From Candidatus Nanopelagicales bacterium (GTDB lineage: Bacteria; Actinomycetota; Actinomycetes; S36-B12), in NCBI GenBank assembly GCA_018402075.1, contig JAGYJP010000001.1, forward strand, positions 682,001-746,000: a DNA stretch of 64,000 bases, written 5' to 3'. Of this stretch, positions 7,643-16,714 are shown one piece after another. The notes beneath the pieces are model-generated. The model saw only the letters and a list, made by a program, of their open reading frames with translations, was not told the origin of the DNA and searched no databases. Positions within the stretch are counted from its first letter, which is position 1; each line of letters opens with the position of its first letter. The translations under genes and the position numbers were made by a program.

Positions 7643-8872
7643 TCAATCAGGTGGTGCATCATTATCCCGAACTCCCAAAGCCTTGGCCACCGGCACCGCG
7701 GTCAAGCCGTACACGAACACCGTTACCGTGATGATGACAAACGCCGCAGGCAAAAGTTTGTCCGCTCCCGGCATCTTTGTTGCCACCAGCGCCGTGGACA
7801 GGCTTGATGCCGTGGCAGCAGCCACAATTCCTCTGGGGTCCATCCACCCGATAAAAGCACGCTCCTTAGTACTCAGGCCTGCTCGCGCCGTGGTGATTGC
7901 AGCAACTATCGGCCTCACAACAATAATGAAAATTATCGATGCTCCGATTGCAGGAAGCACAATTGAGCCGAGAGCAGATGAGGGAACCATAGCTGCAATG
8001 CTGACGAACAACACCCCAATTCCAATTTGAGTTACCGTGTTAAAGAACGGCACTGCATCGTCAAGGCTGGCGTTGAATCGTTTCGCGAGTGGGTGCATGG
8101 CTCCTCCCATTAATAATGCGGCTAAGAGCCCGCTGTCCTCGGCAAGGAAATTCGCAAATCCTGCAGCAAACAACACTGATCCAATAAGTATTTGAGTACC
8201 CATGAACTTGTTTGCGTGTGAAAGCCTGATGCCCAAGACTGCAATGAGAACTCCTGCCATGCCGACCACCACTGCCACCAGCCAACTGGTGAGCAGGCTG
8301 ACAACGGCTTCTAGTGGTCGATCAATATCACTGACTCGAATTACTTGAAAAACCATGACGGCAAAAATGGCACCGATCGGATCAAGCAATGTCCCTTCCC
8401 ACATCAAGATTCCCCGAACCCTTTGCTTTGGCCGGACGAAATTGAGAATGGGTGTGACCACGGTTGGCCCCGAAACAATTAAAATCGCGCCGAGCAGTAT
8501 CGCAATAGGCCACTCAAGCCCGAGCACATAATGGCTAATGAGCGTGCCGGCTGCCCAGGTAATGGGTGCGCCAAACCAAATCAGACGACGGACCACATTT
8601 TTATCAGAACCTCGAAGTGGAATTGTTCCAAGATCCAATCCACCTTGGAACAGAATGACCGCGACAATAAGTTCTACGGCAACGGGGAAGACAGGTCCGA
8701 GAATCTGATCCACCCTCAGATCGGGAGCAACCAGACCGAAGAGGAACCCCGCCGGAAGTAAAAGGATCAGGGTGGGGATACGAAACAAGGGTGCAATGAC
8801 CTGGCATGCGGCTGCAATTCCAAACACCAGAGCAGCGGCGAGCATAATGTCGCCTTGGGATAAATCAGTCAT
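7643..8872 (-). CDS. Cation:proton antiporter (CPA1/NhaP-like)
   Basis: 409 aa with about 12 predicted membrane helices. Family landmarks are the LFQGGLDL segment, SGPTVVTPIL, WEGTLLDPIGAIFAV with its conserved ED-like acidic pair in the core helix, and GWMDPRGIVAAATA near the C-terminus. Such proteins exchange Na+ or K+ for H+ across the cytoplasmic membrane. There is no C-terminal regulatory (TrkA/RCK) domain. It starts with MTDLSQGD at 8872. Confidence 0.88.
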   Translation of the reverse strand: MTDLSQGDIMLAAALVFGIAAACQVIAPLFRIPTLILLLPAGFLFGLVAPDLRVDQILGPVFPVAVELIVAVILFQGGLDLGTIPLRGSDKNVVRRLIWFGAPITWAAGTLISHYVLGLEWPIAILLGAILIVSGPTVVTPILNFVRPKQRVRGILMWEGTLLDPIGAIFAVMVFQVIRVSDIDRPLEAVVSLLTSWLVAVVVGMAGVLIAVLGIRLSHANKFMGTQILIGSVLFAAGFANFLAEDSGLLAALLMGGAMHPLAKRFNASLDDAVPFFNTVTQIGIGVLFVSIAAMVPSSALGSIVLPAIGASIIFIIVVRPIVAAITTARAGLSTKERAFIGWMDPRGIVAAATASSLSTALVATKMPGADKLLPAAFVIITVTVFVYGLTAVPVAKALGVRDNDAPPD

Positions 8873-9008
8873 ATGCGCCCAATCCGGAAAACCGTGAACT
8901 TCAACTGCGCGACTGTACTGCTAACGCACCTAGATCTGGAAACATGTAACCAATTTCAACGAGCAATTCATTCCTGGCCCGACTCAGTGTCGAGTCACAC
9001 ACATTCTT

Positions 9009-9182
9009 CTACTTCGTGTCTTCTTTTCTCACTTCCGAGTCAGAAGAGACGCTTTCCACTCCGTCAGCGACACCCTTGACGGCACCACCGATTCCGTGGC
9101 CCGCAACATTGACAACATCTTCTGCGCCATGCAAGGCATGCTCACCGAGATTCTTGAGTGTGGACTTTTGTTTCTCATTCAT
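9009..9182 (-). CDS. Small glycine-containing stress-type protein
   Basis: 57 aa, MNEKQKSTLKNLGEHAL at the start, a short amphipathic/glycine-zipper-like middle (GHGIGGAVKGVADGV) and a charged tail. The start is the ATG at 9182, with GGAAGGA upstream; the longer reading from 9254 runs through a terminator hairpin and is rejected. It lies downstream of the DUF1269 gene on the same strand but beyond that gene's terminator. The function is unknown. Confidence 0.6.
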   Translation of the reverse strand: MNEKQKSTLKNLGEHALHGAEDVVNVAGHGIGGAVKGVADGVESVSSDSEVRKEDTK

Positions 9183-9233
9183 TGTGGTTGTCCTTCCGCT
9201 CGCGGTACTTTTCACTAAAAATAGAGACTCAAG

Positions 9234-9275
9234 CATTATGGGGGTCACAGCCACTTGGCCGTGACCCCCATAATG
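9234..9275 (-). terminator. Long perfect-arm terminator hairpin
   Basis: A 15-bp perfect inverted repeat (arms CATTATGGGGGTCAC and GTGACCCCCATAATG) plus an inner 4-bp stem. It lies 4 nt beyond the stop of the DUF1269 gene and is followed on the minus strand by a T-rich tract (CTCTATTTTTA). It probably terminates that gene and insulates the small gene downstream. Confidence 0.75.
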
Positions 9276-9278
9276 AAA

Positions 9279-9824
9279 TTACTCGCCTGCGATATTGACA
9301 GCCTTGTCGAGACCCTTTTCGAGGTCCGCGATTGCTGCACTGACATCGCCCTTGTCGATTGCGCGGCTAGCCTTCTTGGTTGCGCGGGAGATTGCTGCAT
9401 CGATATCTGTATCGATTGCATCTACAGCAACTGCGATCATTGCTGCTTCGCCAGCATCCAGGAATTCGCCCAGTTCTTTCATGTCCTTGCGGCTGATGCC
9501 ACCCGAGAAGTGACCAATTGCGCCTGCGACAACACCCACACCTGCTGCACCGCCAACGGAGGCCGCAATAACGGCTACACCAGCTGGTGGGAACACAGCG
9601 CCAATAATTGCACCCGCCACAACACCAACGCCGCCGGCAACTTTGCCAGCATGTGTTGTTTCGTGGACGTGAAGCCGGCCCTTGTCATTCTTTGAGACGA
9701 TTGCTGCGGTGAGATCGCGAATTTCGCCAGCTGCCTTGATGTCCTTGAGGGCTTCAAGATCAGCCATTGCATCTTCCTTCGATGCGTAACTTGCTGCGTA
9801 AAGCATGTAGGTCTTGTCTGACAT
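9279..9824 (-). CDS. DUF1269-type membrane-associated protein
   Basis: 181 aa. The N-terminal ~55 residues look like the DUF1269 fold (YMLYAASYASKEDAMADLEA, and DLTAAIVSKNDKGRLHVHET). It continues with a glycine/alanine-rich hydrophobic hairpin (residues ~60-108, GVVAGAIIGAVFPPAGVAVI) and an Ala/Asp-rich helical C-terminus. The family is common in Actinobacteria and often stress induced, with unknown biochemical role. It has a strong terminator immediately downstream and is divergent from pheA. Confidence 0.78.
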   Translation of the reverse strand: MSDKTYMLYAASYASKEDAMADLEALKDIKAAGEIRDLTAAIVSKNDKGRLHVHETTHAGKVAGGVGVVAGAIIGAVFPPAGVAVIAASVGGAAGVGVVAGAIGHFSGGISRKDMKELGEFLDAGEAAMIAVAVDAIDTDIDAAISRATKKASRAIDKGDVSAAIADLEKGLDKAVNIAGE

Positions 9825-10007
9825 GTGTATTTCCCCTATTTATCTACCTAGAAAGGCGGGATGAATTCCGCGCCTGCGAATACCCTATTTATACCAACAA
9901 GATGACGGATTGCCAAAATTCCATTGGAATCCATCACTCCGGGACTCGGTCAAGTATCAGCCTCACCGGGCTCATTCGCACCTGCCTCTGGCTCTAGGCT
10001 TCGGGTT

Positions 10008-10898
10008 ATGACCCAGGCAGCCACCCCTTCAATCGGGACGCCGAGTGGATCCCCCACCAGGATCGCCTACCAAGGTGAACCCGGCTCGAATTCGGACGCG
10101 GCTTGTCGAAACGTTTACCCCGGTCTAGAAGCCGTGCCGTGTCCCACATTTGAAGATGTTTTTGCCGCCATGGCAGAGGGTCTGGCTGATTTGGCCATGA
10201 TCCCAGTAGAGAATTCAATAGCTGGTCGGGTTGCTGATATTCATCATCTGCTTCCCGATTCGGATCTACACATTATTGGTGAGTACTTCATGCCTATCCA
10301 CTTCCAACTGATGACCGTTCCCGGTGCCAACTTGAATGACATTCGAATCGTGCGCAGTCACGCCCATGCACTGGGTCAGTGCCGCAAGCTCATTCGCGAA
10401 TACGGATGGCGTGCAATCGTGGCAGATGACACAGCGGGTGCTGCGCGCGAAGTTGCTGAATCGGGTGATTCCAGTGTTGCTGCCTTAGCGCCCGCACTCG
10501 CTGCCGAACTCTATGGCTTGGAAATCATCGCAACCGATGTCGAAGACGAACACAACAACACCACCCGATTTCTCACACTGGCTCGTGATAACAAGATTCC
10601 TGCAACAGACTCGGGACCGGTTATTACAAGTTTTGTATTCCGGGTTCGCAACGTACCGGCGGCCTTATACAAAGCCATGGGTGGATTCGCCACCAATGGC
10701 GTGAACATGACTAAGTTGGAGAGTTACCAACTTGGTGGCAGTTTTTCTGCAACACAATTTTATGCGGATGTCGAAGGTCACCCAGAGGATCGACCTCTGC
10801 AATTGGCACTTGAAGAGCTTGCCTTCTACACCGCATATGTTCGAGTGCTCGGTACCTATCCCGCAAGTCCATTTCGCAAAGACCTTTCGCCCAAATAG
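10008..10898 (+). CDS. pheA: Prephenate dehydratase
   Basis: About 296 aa from the chosen ATG. It converts prephenate to phenylpyruvate in phenylalanine synthesis. The catalytic PDT domain (residues ~18-195) shows RIAYQGEPGSNSDAA, PVENSIAGRV and the TRF motif in DEHNNTTRFL. A C-terminal ACT domain (from TSFVFRVRNVPAALYKAM, with the ESY motif in LESYQLGG) gives phenylalanine feedback control. The frame stays open to 9924, but similarity begins near RIAYQGE; the ATG at 10008 has TAGGCT 7 nt upstream and may be leaderless. No chorismate mutase domain is fused. Confidence 0.92.
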   Translation: MTQAATPSIGTPSGSPTRIAYQGEPGSNSDAACRNVYPGLEAVPCPTFEDVFAAMAEGLADLAMIPVENSIAGRVADIHHLLPDSDLHIIGEYFMPIHFQLMTVPGANLNDIRIVRSHAHALGQCRKLIREYGWRAIVADDTAGAAREVAESGDSSVAALAPALAAELYGLEIIATDVEDEHNNTTRFLTLARDNKIPATDSGPVITSFVFRVRNVPAALYKAMGGFATNGVNMTKLESYQLGGSFSATQFYADVEGHPEDRPLQLALEELAFYTAYVRVLGTYPASPFRKDLSPK

Positions 10899-11199
10899 TT
10901 GTCCCCCGAACCAATCACCTTACAAACCACCAATTTCGGCCATGACCCAATTTTCATCCTTGGAAAGTGCGACTATTTGGATAGTCCAAGGAATATCGAA
11001 TACAGGTTCCACGCAGACTGGTGAATTACTAGTACCCACATAACTACTAGTACCTACATAACTACTAGTACATACATAATTACCTACATAATTAACGACC
11101 CAGTAAGCGGCCTCTTTTTCACGACCTAAATGCCGGACCTAAATGAGGGATCTCAACGATTTCGGTGAACACACCCCGCGTGAATGGGAACTACGAATT
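10899..11199. other. Intergenic region downstream of pheA
   Basis: No gene is supported. An imperfect hairpin (CCTTGGA at 10958-10964 pairing with TCCAAGG at 10985-10991, inner stem CTAT-TTGG-ATAG) may end the pheA transcript. It is followed by the 18-bp tandem repeat described separately. Confidence 0.5.
11028..11093. repeat. 18-bp tandem repeat, 3.7 copies
   Basis: Units ACTAGTACCCACATAACT (11028-11045), ACTAGTACCTACATAACT (11046-11063) and ACTAGTACATACATAATT (11064-11081), then a partial ACCTACATAATT. Each unit contains the palindrome ACTAGT. It is AT-rich and non-coding. It could be a minisatellite or a protein-binding array. Confidence 0.85.
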
Positions 11200-11649
11200 T
11201 CATATTGTCATGCGTGGCGAAAAATCCCAAGAAACCACTTCAAGATCGGTGATACAAAAAGCGAGTTCGGTGGAAACTCGGCTCATCAGCCAGGCTTCCA
11301 ATTCCGTTCCTGCCTGCCCATACCGGTGGATTAGTCGCCCGAGAACCTCACCTGCTTCCAAGGAATCTTCAATGACAGTGATGTTTCCGCGACCACGAAC
11401 ACCGCGATAAGGCGGCTGATCCGGTGAAACCTCCCAGCCAATCACAGGATTTTTCATGGCTCGCTTGGCGACAGCAGAATCCCGTTGCGTGGCGCACCAA
11501 ATCGCACCGTCCTTGAATTCAAACCACAATGATTGAACTAGCGGACCACGTTTACTGGAAGTCGCAAGTCGGATCGGAATGACCGTGTCCTGTAGCCATT
11601 GGGTGGTTGCCAGCACATCCCACGGCCCGGACTTGATAATGACCGTCAT
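11200..11649 (-). CDS. Pyridoxamine 5'-phosphate oxidase-like FMN-binding protein
   Basis: 149 aa with the split-barrel pattern of small flavin-binding proteins: IPIRLATSSKRGPLVQSLWF, DGAIWCATQRDSAVAKRAMK, NPVIGWEVSPDQPPYRGVRG and a GRGNITVIED segment. Relatives reduce F420/FMN substrates or bind haem; the cofactor and substrate are not identifiable. The start is uncertain: ATG at 11649 and GTG at 11670 both lack a good ribosome site. It follows the tetR gene on the same strand by about 50 nt. Confidence 0.7.
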   Translation of the reverse strand: MTVIIKSGPWDVLATTQWLQDTVIPIRLATSSKRGPLVQSLWFEFKDGAIWCATQRDSAVAKRAMKNPVIGWEVSPDQPPYRGVRGRGNITVIEDSLEAGEVLGRLIHRYGQAGTELEAWLMSRVSTELAFCITDLEVVSWDFSPRMTI

Positions 11650-11701
11650 GGCCCAAGCCTGCCAGATCACTTCGTAACGGCATCTTTGCCACTGATGAAA
11701 A

Positions 11702-12238
11702 TCAGCGAGTCACACCCGATAGCCAGGTATCAACGACTAACCGCGCAGCTTGCACGTGACCAAGTTCTCCCGCAAAAATTTCATCCCATGCTGCGAATAA
11801 CAGTCCAATATAGGACCCTACGAGCCATCGAGCGGGTTGATCGCCACGCAACAATCCCTGTGCTTGCGTCTGAACAATGTAAATGGCAAGCGGTGTAACG
11901 ACTTCCTCCCAGTGCGTTTCCAGGTCGTTCAATTGACCGGGGACAACACGCAGAAAAGTGGTGCGAGGCCCCAGCGGCATCAAACCCCGAGTGATATCCA
12001 TGATTATTTCATCGAAATTCGCATTACTTTCCGCCGGAATACATTGCATAACCTGGCCGATACGTTGCAGTGCATCCAAGGCAAGTGCTTCTAGCAAGGC
12101 GTCTCGCGTGGGGTACCTGTTGAAAATAGTTGTGCGACTGATCCCTGCCGCATTGGCGATTGTTTGCAAGGTGGCATCCGGTCGCTTGGCCAATACCTCG
12201 GCGGCTGCGTCGAGAATGCGGTCACTTTTGATCACCAT
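11702..12238 (-). CDS. TetR-family transcriptional regulator
   Basis: About 179 aa. The N-terminal helix-turn-helix is clear (RILDAAAEVLAKRPDATLQT, then IANAAGISRTTIFNRYPTRD), followed by a helical ligand-binding domain. The start is the ATG at 12238; a TTG two codons earlier is possible. It is divergent from the DUF418 gene, with only ~46 nt between start codons. It probably represses itself and/or that gene through the repeated ATGTTCA element in between. Confidence 0.88.
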   Translation of the reverse strand: MVIKSDRILDAAAEVLAKRPDATLQTIANAAGISRTTIFNRYPTRDALLEALALDALQRIGQVMQCIPAESNANFDEIIMDITRGLMPLGPRTTFLRVVPGQLNDLETHWEEVVTPLAIYIVQTQAQGLLRGDQPARWLVGSYIGLLFAAWDEIFAGELGHVQAARLVVDTWLSGVTR

Positions 12239-12275
12239 GTTCAAAAGTTAACACGTATGTTCATTTATGTACTAT
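12237..12275. promoter_or_regulatory. Divergent promoter/operator between tetR and the DUF418 gene
   Basis: ATGTTCA occurs twice (12237-12243 and 12257-12263), exactly 20 bp apart, i.e. two helical turns on one face. The second copy lies in the spacer of a plus-strand promoter TTAACA (12248-12253)-16 bp-TACTAT (12270-12275). The ATG at 12285 starts 9 nt after the -10 box, so the downstream mRNA is probably leaderless. TetR-type binding is inferred from the divergent arrangement. Confidence 0.5.
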
Positions 12276-12284
12276 TTTCACCCT

Positions 12285-13430
12285 ATGAACGCAATAATTC
12301 CTCGCGAGGTCCTGCCCGACCGACTCCGAGGCATCGCCCTGTTGGGCATCGTGGTGGTGAACGCAGCCTTCATTGGAATAAGTACCGGCGGATTCACGCA
12401 GGATTCGGTTGAGGGTACGGCGAATCTAGTGACAGCACTGTCGGTCATAGCGTTGGCGGAGGGGAAGTTTTACCTACTCTTCTCATTCCTATTCGGTTAC
12501 AGCGCCGCATTTATCCTGCGCGACAACTCCAAACCCAATCGTCGGCGCTATCTTCGCCGACTCTTTGCACTATTCCTCTTCGGCCTCGCGCACGCTGTCT
12601 TCTTTTTTGTCGGCGACATCCTGATCGCGTACTCGATCCTCGGCTTGCTTCTCCTTGCGATTTCTCGATCTTCAGACAAGGCACTTCGCCGCTGGACAAT
12701 CGTTGCGATCTCCGTTTCAGTTCTGCTTATCCTTGCAATCGCTTCAATCGTCGCAGCGTTCCCCGAGGATTCCGCCAGCCTCACAACCCTCGATAGTGCA
12801 CTAGCAACAGGCACCTTTGCCGAAGCATCCCTCGCACGCTTAGAGACACTACCCCAGGTATTCTTGGTGGTTTTTCTCCTACAAGGACCAATGGCATTCG
12901 CCGCATTCACACTAGGGCTTCGAGCATCACGCATTCGCCTACTTGCGAACCCAGAAACCCACATAACGTTGTGGCGGCGACTAGCCATGTGGGGCTGGGG
13001 AATCGGCTTACCACTGCAGGCAGTTGCGGCGTGGATGCAGGTGAGTGCAATAGCAAACGACAATCAGATGGCACCAATTGGCGCAGCGGGACTGGCACTT
13101 GGATTCATCACCGCACCAATTCTTACCGCCGGTTATATCGGCAGTATCGCGTTTCTCATTGCGCGTAAGCCTCACTTCCTGTCCGTCATGGCACCAGCCG
13201 GGCGCATGTCGTTGACCGTGTACATCGGCGAATCCGCGCTGCTGTCGCTGGTCTTCGCTGGATACGGACTCGGCTACTTCGGTCAATGGGGTGCACTCCC
13301 CGTTGTTCTCACCAGCATTGCTTCGTGGGCATTGCTATCGATCTTCGCATGGTTATGGATGAAGCGATTCAATCAAGGCCCACTCGAGCGCGTTCTTGCA
13401 ATCATCTCCGGAAAGAGGCAACCCGCGTGA
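12285..13430 (+). CDS. DUF418 / YeiB-like membrane protein
   Basis: 381 aa with about nine or ten predicted membrane helices. It has the family start RLRGIALLGIVVVNAAF and the C-terminal DUF418 region (GRMSLTVYIGESALLSLVF, and the Trp-rich end). DUF418 proteins resemble acyltransferase-type membrane proteins but have no proven activity. I place the start at 12285, not the upstream ATG at 12267, because the -10 box of the promoter lies between them. The stop overlaps the GTG of the next gene by 4 bp, coupling it to the fasciclin-domain protein. Confidence 0.82.
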   Translation: MNAIIPREVLPDRLRGIALLGIVVVNAAFIGISTGGFTQDSVEGTANLVTALSVIALAEGKFYLLFSFLFGYSAAFILRDNSKPNRRRYLRRLFALFLFGLAHAVFFFVGDILIAYSILGLLLLAISRSSDKALRRWTIVAISVSVLLILAIASIVAAFPEDSASLTTLDSALATGTFAEASLARLETLPQVFLVVFLLQGPMAFAAFTLGLRASRIRLLANPETHITLWRRLAMWGWGIGLPLQAVAAWMQVSAIANDNQMAPIGAAGLALGFITAPILTAGYIGSIAFLIARKPHFLSVMAPAGRMSLTVYIGESALLSLVFAGYGLGYFGQWGALPVVLTSIASWALLSIFAWLWMKRFNQGPLERVLAIISGKRQPA

Positions 13431-14164
13431 GGTATCCCCTGGTTATTGGTGCCGTCGCAACTACTGCGTTGATGCTGTTTTCCGTGACAACCTCCACCAG
13501 CACGGCTGTTGCTCAAAGCGAAACCGAGTTCGTCTGCGAGAACTCAGGTGCGGGGTTAAGCGCCGTCGATGTCCTGAGAGCTACCGGTGAACACGAAGTA
13601 TTTCTGGACTACTTCAGCGAATACGACCCGGAGGGCTATGCGATCTTGTCCGATCCAGAATTATCGGATAAAACAATTTGGGCTCCCACGGATACTGCAT
13701 TCGAAAAACTTGGGGATGCTCCCGAGAGTGCTTCCCCTGAGGAAATCAAGGCGGTTCTCGGCTACCACATCACTCCCCCGCGGCGCACACCTCAGGGTGA
13801 CTACCCGATCATCACCTTCGAATACCTTGCCGACGGTGGCCAGATCATCCACCAAACTCGAACGGGAATCTTGACCGAATCCGACCAACGGGTCCGCACC
13901 ACGTTTGAAGAAGGTGACGTCTACACCGTGGAAGGCATCCGCCTGGGACCAACAGCGTGGTGCACCCAGGCCGGCTCGATCTTCTCCATTGACACCGTGA
14001 TCACCGACGTGACAACTCCAAGTTGGCTCGAACAGATTCTCGGCCAAGCCATCTACTTGGTGTTCTTCCAATACCCGCTTGTCAGCGCACTCGTCGCGCT
14101 CGGCTTAGTGGTTCTTATTGGATTTCTAATTATTCGAGTGCTACGACGGCGGCGTAGCGCGTAG
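13427..14164 (+). CDS. Membrane-anchored fasciclin (FAS1)-domain protein
   Basis: 245 aa. It has a signal peptide (residues ~1-30, ending in AVAQS) and one FAS1-like domain (residues ~40-170). The FAS1 landmark TIWAPTDTAFEKLG is present, followed by AVLGYHITP. The C-terminus has a membrane helix (LVSALVALGLVVLIGFLII) and the basic tail RVLRRRRSA, so the domain faces outward and is anchored. FAS1 domains mediate adhesion or matrix interactions. The start is the GTG overlapping the previous stop (GTGA); the frame is open further upstream but lies inside the DUF418 gene. Confidence 0.82.
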   Translation: MRYPLVIGAVATTALMLFSVTTSTSTAVAQSETEFVCENSGAGLSAVDVLRATGEHEVFLDYFSEYDPEGYAILSDPELSDKTIWAPTDTAFEKLGDAPESASPEEIKAVLGYHITPPRRTPQGDYPIITFEYLADGGQIIHQTRTGILTESDQRVRTTFEEGDVYTVEGIRLGPTAWCTQAGSIFSIDTVITDVTTPSWLEQILGQAIYLVFFQYPLVSALVALGLVVLIGFLIIRVLRRRRSA

Positions 14165-14168
14165 TGGC

Positions 14169-15947
14169 TCAAGAAGTGGCGAGGACCCTCCTCGTCATCA
14201 CGGGCTCCGGGGCGAACGAAACATGAATAATCGAATCAACGCGAATATCGTGCGAGCGTAGATACTTGCGCACTTGGACAGCTCGCTTCCGTGCGAGCGC
14301 AGCACCATTTCCACTGCGCGGGATTACGCTCGTCAGACCTATTGAGGTCTCTCGTTTAGTGACTAACCACCCGTCAAGTTCGGCCTTCAGCGACTTTGTC
14401 AATTTGGCTGATCGCGGCGCGAAACGAACCGACGGCAACACACGTGTCTTGGCTACCGATACTTCGGCGCTTGTCACAGACACCGCGATCTCTGCCGTAC
14501 TGGATCCTCCAGCGTTCACTGCCGTGATCCGGAACTTGGACTCCTCATGGACCGATAACGGTGCGCCCTCGATCACGCCGCTGGTCGGGTTGATACTTAA
14601 GCCACTTGGCAACGCAGGTTCCACACTGAATCGCGCAGCGCTTCCGGCATTGGCGACAACTCGCACTGCGGCATCGATACCGCGCTGCCACACGAATACA
14701 CCCGGTGGCAACGCGGATAGTGCGGGTGCCACGTCCGCAGGACCTGAGGCCGATGACTCCTGGCCGCCGTTGGTTGTCGGATCAACGCTGGGAGTTGGCG
14801 TCGGTGCACTCAGAACCGAGAATGCGAGGTCCACACTTGTTCGAGCAAAGACTGTCCCACCGGTTACTTGACTGGCGGTGAAGGTATAGCTGGCCGAGGA
14901 CGCCGCACTGGCTGTACCCGAAAGCACCCCGGTGCTGGAATCCAAGGAAAGTCCCGCAGGTAGAGCTGGGGCCACCGACCATTGGTTCGCTGTGGATCCC
15001 GAGCCAAAACCTGCCGCCAGGGTGGTGCTGAACGCACTACCTGCAGTGGCGTCGGGCAGCGCGGTGGTCGTGATATCGATATACCGAATGCTGCCGCTGG
15101 GCGTGCTCCCTCGAGATGCGAGTGTCACAGACCAGTTAAAGATGCCCACGCGCGAAGGCGATGCGAACGACGATCCTCCGCCACCACCGCCTCCCGCTGC
15201 TTCATCAATGCCACCTCCACCACTTGATCCCTTCAAACCCCCGTAGTAGCCCGCTCCGCCTCCACCGCCATCAGCGTTGCAACAGCCGCCCGAGTCCTCG
15301 CCGGAACCACCACCACTGCCCGTTCGACTCAGCGCACTTGCAGGAGTTCCGTTTGAGACCGAACCACCCAAGCCGCCTGCGGCACTAGTAGGCGAGGCAA
15401 TGCTGTCCTCCCCATACGTACCTGCCCCAGGCCCCGCAGCTCCGCCTGCACCTGACGATGGCTGTGTGCCGACTGCCATATTCACCCATCCACCCGCGCC
15501 ACCACCACCTCCTGCGATCAGAACGATGTCATCGTCGATCGCAACGGCACTGGCGCCTCCGCCACCACCACCCGTGCCAGTTGCCCGGGTGTACTTTCCG
15601 CCAGGCCCAATCCCAAAAGCCGACGTCGCGGCAACCGCGGTGCCCGTTGTGGAGTCCTGTCCGTTTTCTCCAAGACCGATGTAGATCGTCTGGCCCGGCG
15701 TTACCGACACCTGTGCGGTGACAGTGAGAGCTAAACCGCCGAGGGCTGGCCCGTCTCCTGCTGCATTACGTCCACCATCACCACCGGAACCGCCGGTGAC
15801 ATTCACTTGCACCACGGACACCCCCGCGGGCACAACCCACAATCCATCCGAGGTGAAGGACTCTTGCGCGGCAAGGGCATGCGGGGCAAAGGCACCGAAG
15901 ATCACAGCGGTCGCCGTCGCAACGCAGGCGGTGGTTCTCAATAACAT
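14169..15947 (-). CDS. Large secreted glycine-rich protein with Ig-like putative domains and OmpA-like end
   Basis: 592 aa. It has a signal peptide (MLLRTTACVATATAVIFGAF to HALAA). Residues ~30-280 are a glycine-rich region with runs such as GGGGGGASAV and a CC pair, resembling glycine-rich PE_PGRS-like or beta-solenoid surface proteins. Two Ig-like putative (He_PIG) domains follow, each with LPAGLSLDSSTGVLSG or LPSGLSINPTSGVIEG, separated by a Pro/Thr linker. The last ~85 residues (RFAPRSAKLTKSLKAELDGW and a later basic segment) resemble an OmpA-like peptidoglycan-binding domain. It is divergent from a response regulator and kinase. The ATG at 15947 is chosen because it begins the signal peptide. 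Confidence 0.78.
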   Translation of the reverse strand: MLLRTTACVATATAVIFGAFAPHALAAQESFTSDGLWVVPAGVSVVQVNVTGGSGGDGGRNAAGDGPALGGLALTVTAQVSVTPGQTIYIGLGENGQDSTTGTAVAATSAFGIGPGGKYTRATGTGGGGGGASAVAIDDDIVLIAGGGGGAGGWVNMAVGTQPSSGAGGAAGPGAGTYGEDSIASPTSAAGGLGGSVSNGTPASALSRTGSGGGSGEDSGGCCNADGGGGGAGYYGGLKGSSGGGGIDEAAGGGGGGGSSFASPSRVGIFNWSVTLASRGSTPSGSIRYIDITTTALPDATAGSAFSTTLAAGFGSGSTANQWSVAPALPAGLSLDSSTGVLSGTASAASSASYTFTASQVTGGTVFARTSVDLAFSVLSAPTPTPSVDPTTNGGQESSASGPADVAPALSALPPGVFVWQRGIDAAVRVVANAGSAARFSVEPALPSGLSINPTSGVIEGAPLSVHEESKFRITAVNAGGSSTAEIAVSVTSAEVSVAKTRVLPSVRFAPRSAKLTKSLKAELDGWLVTKRETSIGLTSVIPRSGNGAALARKRAVQVRKYLRSHDIRVDSIIHVSFAPEPVMTRRVLATS

Positions 15948-16078
15948 GTCAGCACTATCCGCCGAATAGCTGGCAATGACTAGCGCTAAGTCTTGATTCA
16001 CCCATATTGAGGGGTTAGCCCTAGCCCAAACTCAAGAGTCGTGCCACGCATATTCACATTCCGCGACACAATGCTTCT

Positions 16079-16714
16079 ATGCCCATTCGCGTACTAGTGG
16101 TGGATGACGATCAATTTGCTCGCACCGCCATTTCAGCAGCCTTGGCGGGCCAAGGCTTTGATGTTCGTTCCACAGCAGCCGGCGTGGTGGAGACCATGGA
16201 TGTGGACTTGACGGGGATCGATGTTGCTGTCCTCGACCTCGATCTTGGCGAAGGTCCGAACGGGATAGATCTGGGGCACGCGCTTCGACGCCGCCAACCC
16301 AATATGGGTATCGTGATATTGACCTCGTTCAGCGATACACGTCTTCTTGCATCTAGTGTTCGCGATCTCCCACCGAACAGCAGTTACGTTGTTAAACAGT
16401 CGATGAGCGATATCGGGATATTGGTGGAGGCAGTTAAGGCTACCGGCACACACGAGGCAGTTCTCGCAACAATTCCGAAAGTTCCACTCACCGACGCCCA
16501 GATTGAAACCTTGCGACTCGTGGCCTACGGACTCTCAAATAGTGAGATCGCTCGCGTGCGAGTTGTGTCGACAAAATCTGTCGAACAGGCGATCAAGCGC
16601 GCCACCACCGCATTGAATATCAATATCAGCGACGAATCAAATCAGCGCGTTTCCCTGGCGCGTGCCTTCTTCTCCCTCACCGGGGCCACGAGACACACGC
16701 ATGCGAATAGGTGA
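16079..16714 (+). CDS. Response regulator with LuxR-type helix-turn-helix (module 1)
   Basis: 211 aa NarL/FixJ-like regulator. The receiver domain (residues 1-120) has the acidic cluster VLVVDDDQ and the phospho-acceptor region VAVLDLDLG, with a conserved lysine in YVVKQSMSD. The C-terminal helix-turn-helix (residues ~140-200) reads LTDAQIETLRLVAYGLSNSE. CACAAT lies 6 nt before the ATG, suggesting a leaderless transcript. It overlaps the kinase gene by 14 bp. A paralogue at 28816 shares the unusual GxDLGxALRxRxPxxGIVI segment. Confidence 0.88.
   Translation: MPIRVLVVDDDQFARTAISAALAGQGFDVRSTAAGVVETMDVDLTGIDVAVLDLDLGEGPNGIDLGHALRRRQPNMGIVILTSFSDTRLLASSVRDLPPNSSYVVKQSMSDIGILVEAVKATGTHEAVLATIPKVPLTDAQIETLRLVAYGLSNSEIARVRVVSTKSVEQAIKRATTALNINISDESNQRVSLARAFFSLTGATRHTHANR

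Noticed and set aside
9183..9254. Upstream start of the 57-aa gene
   Set aside because: It would begin inside the terminator hairpin; a GGAAGGA site supports 9182.
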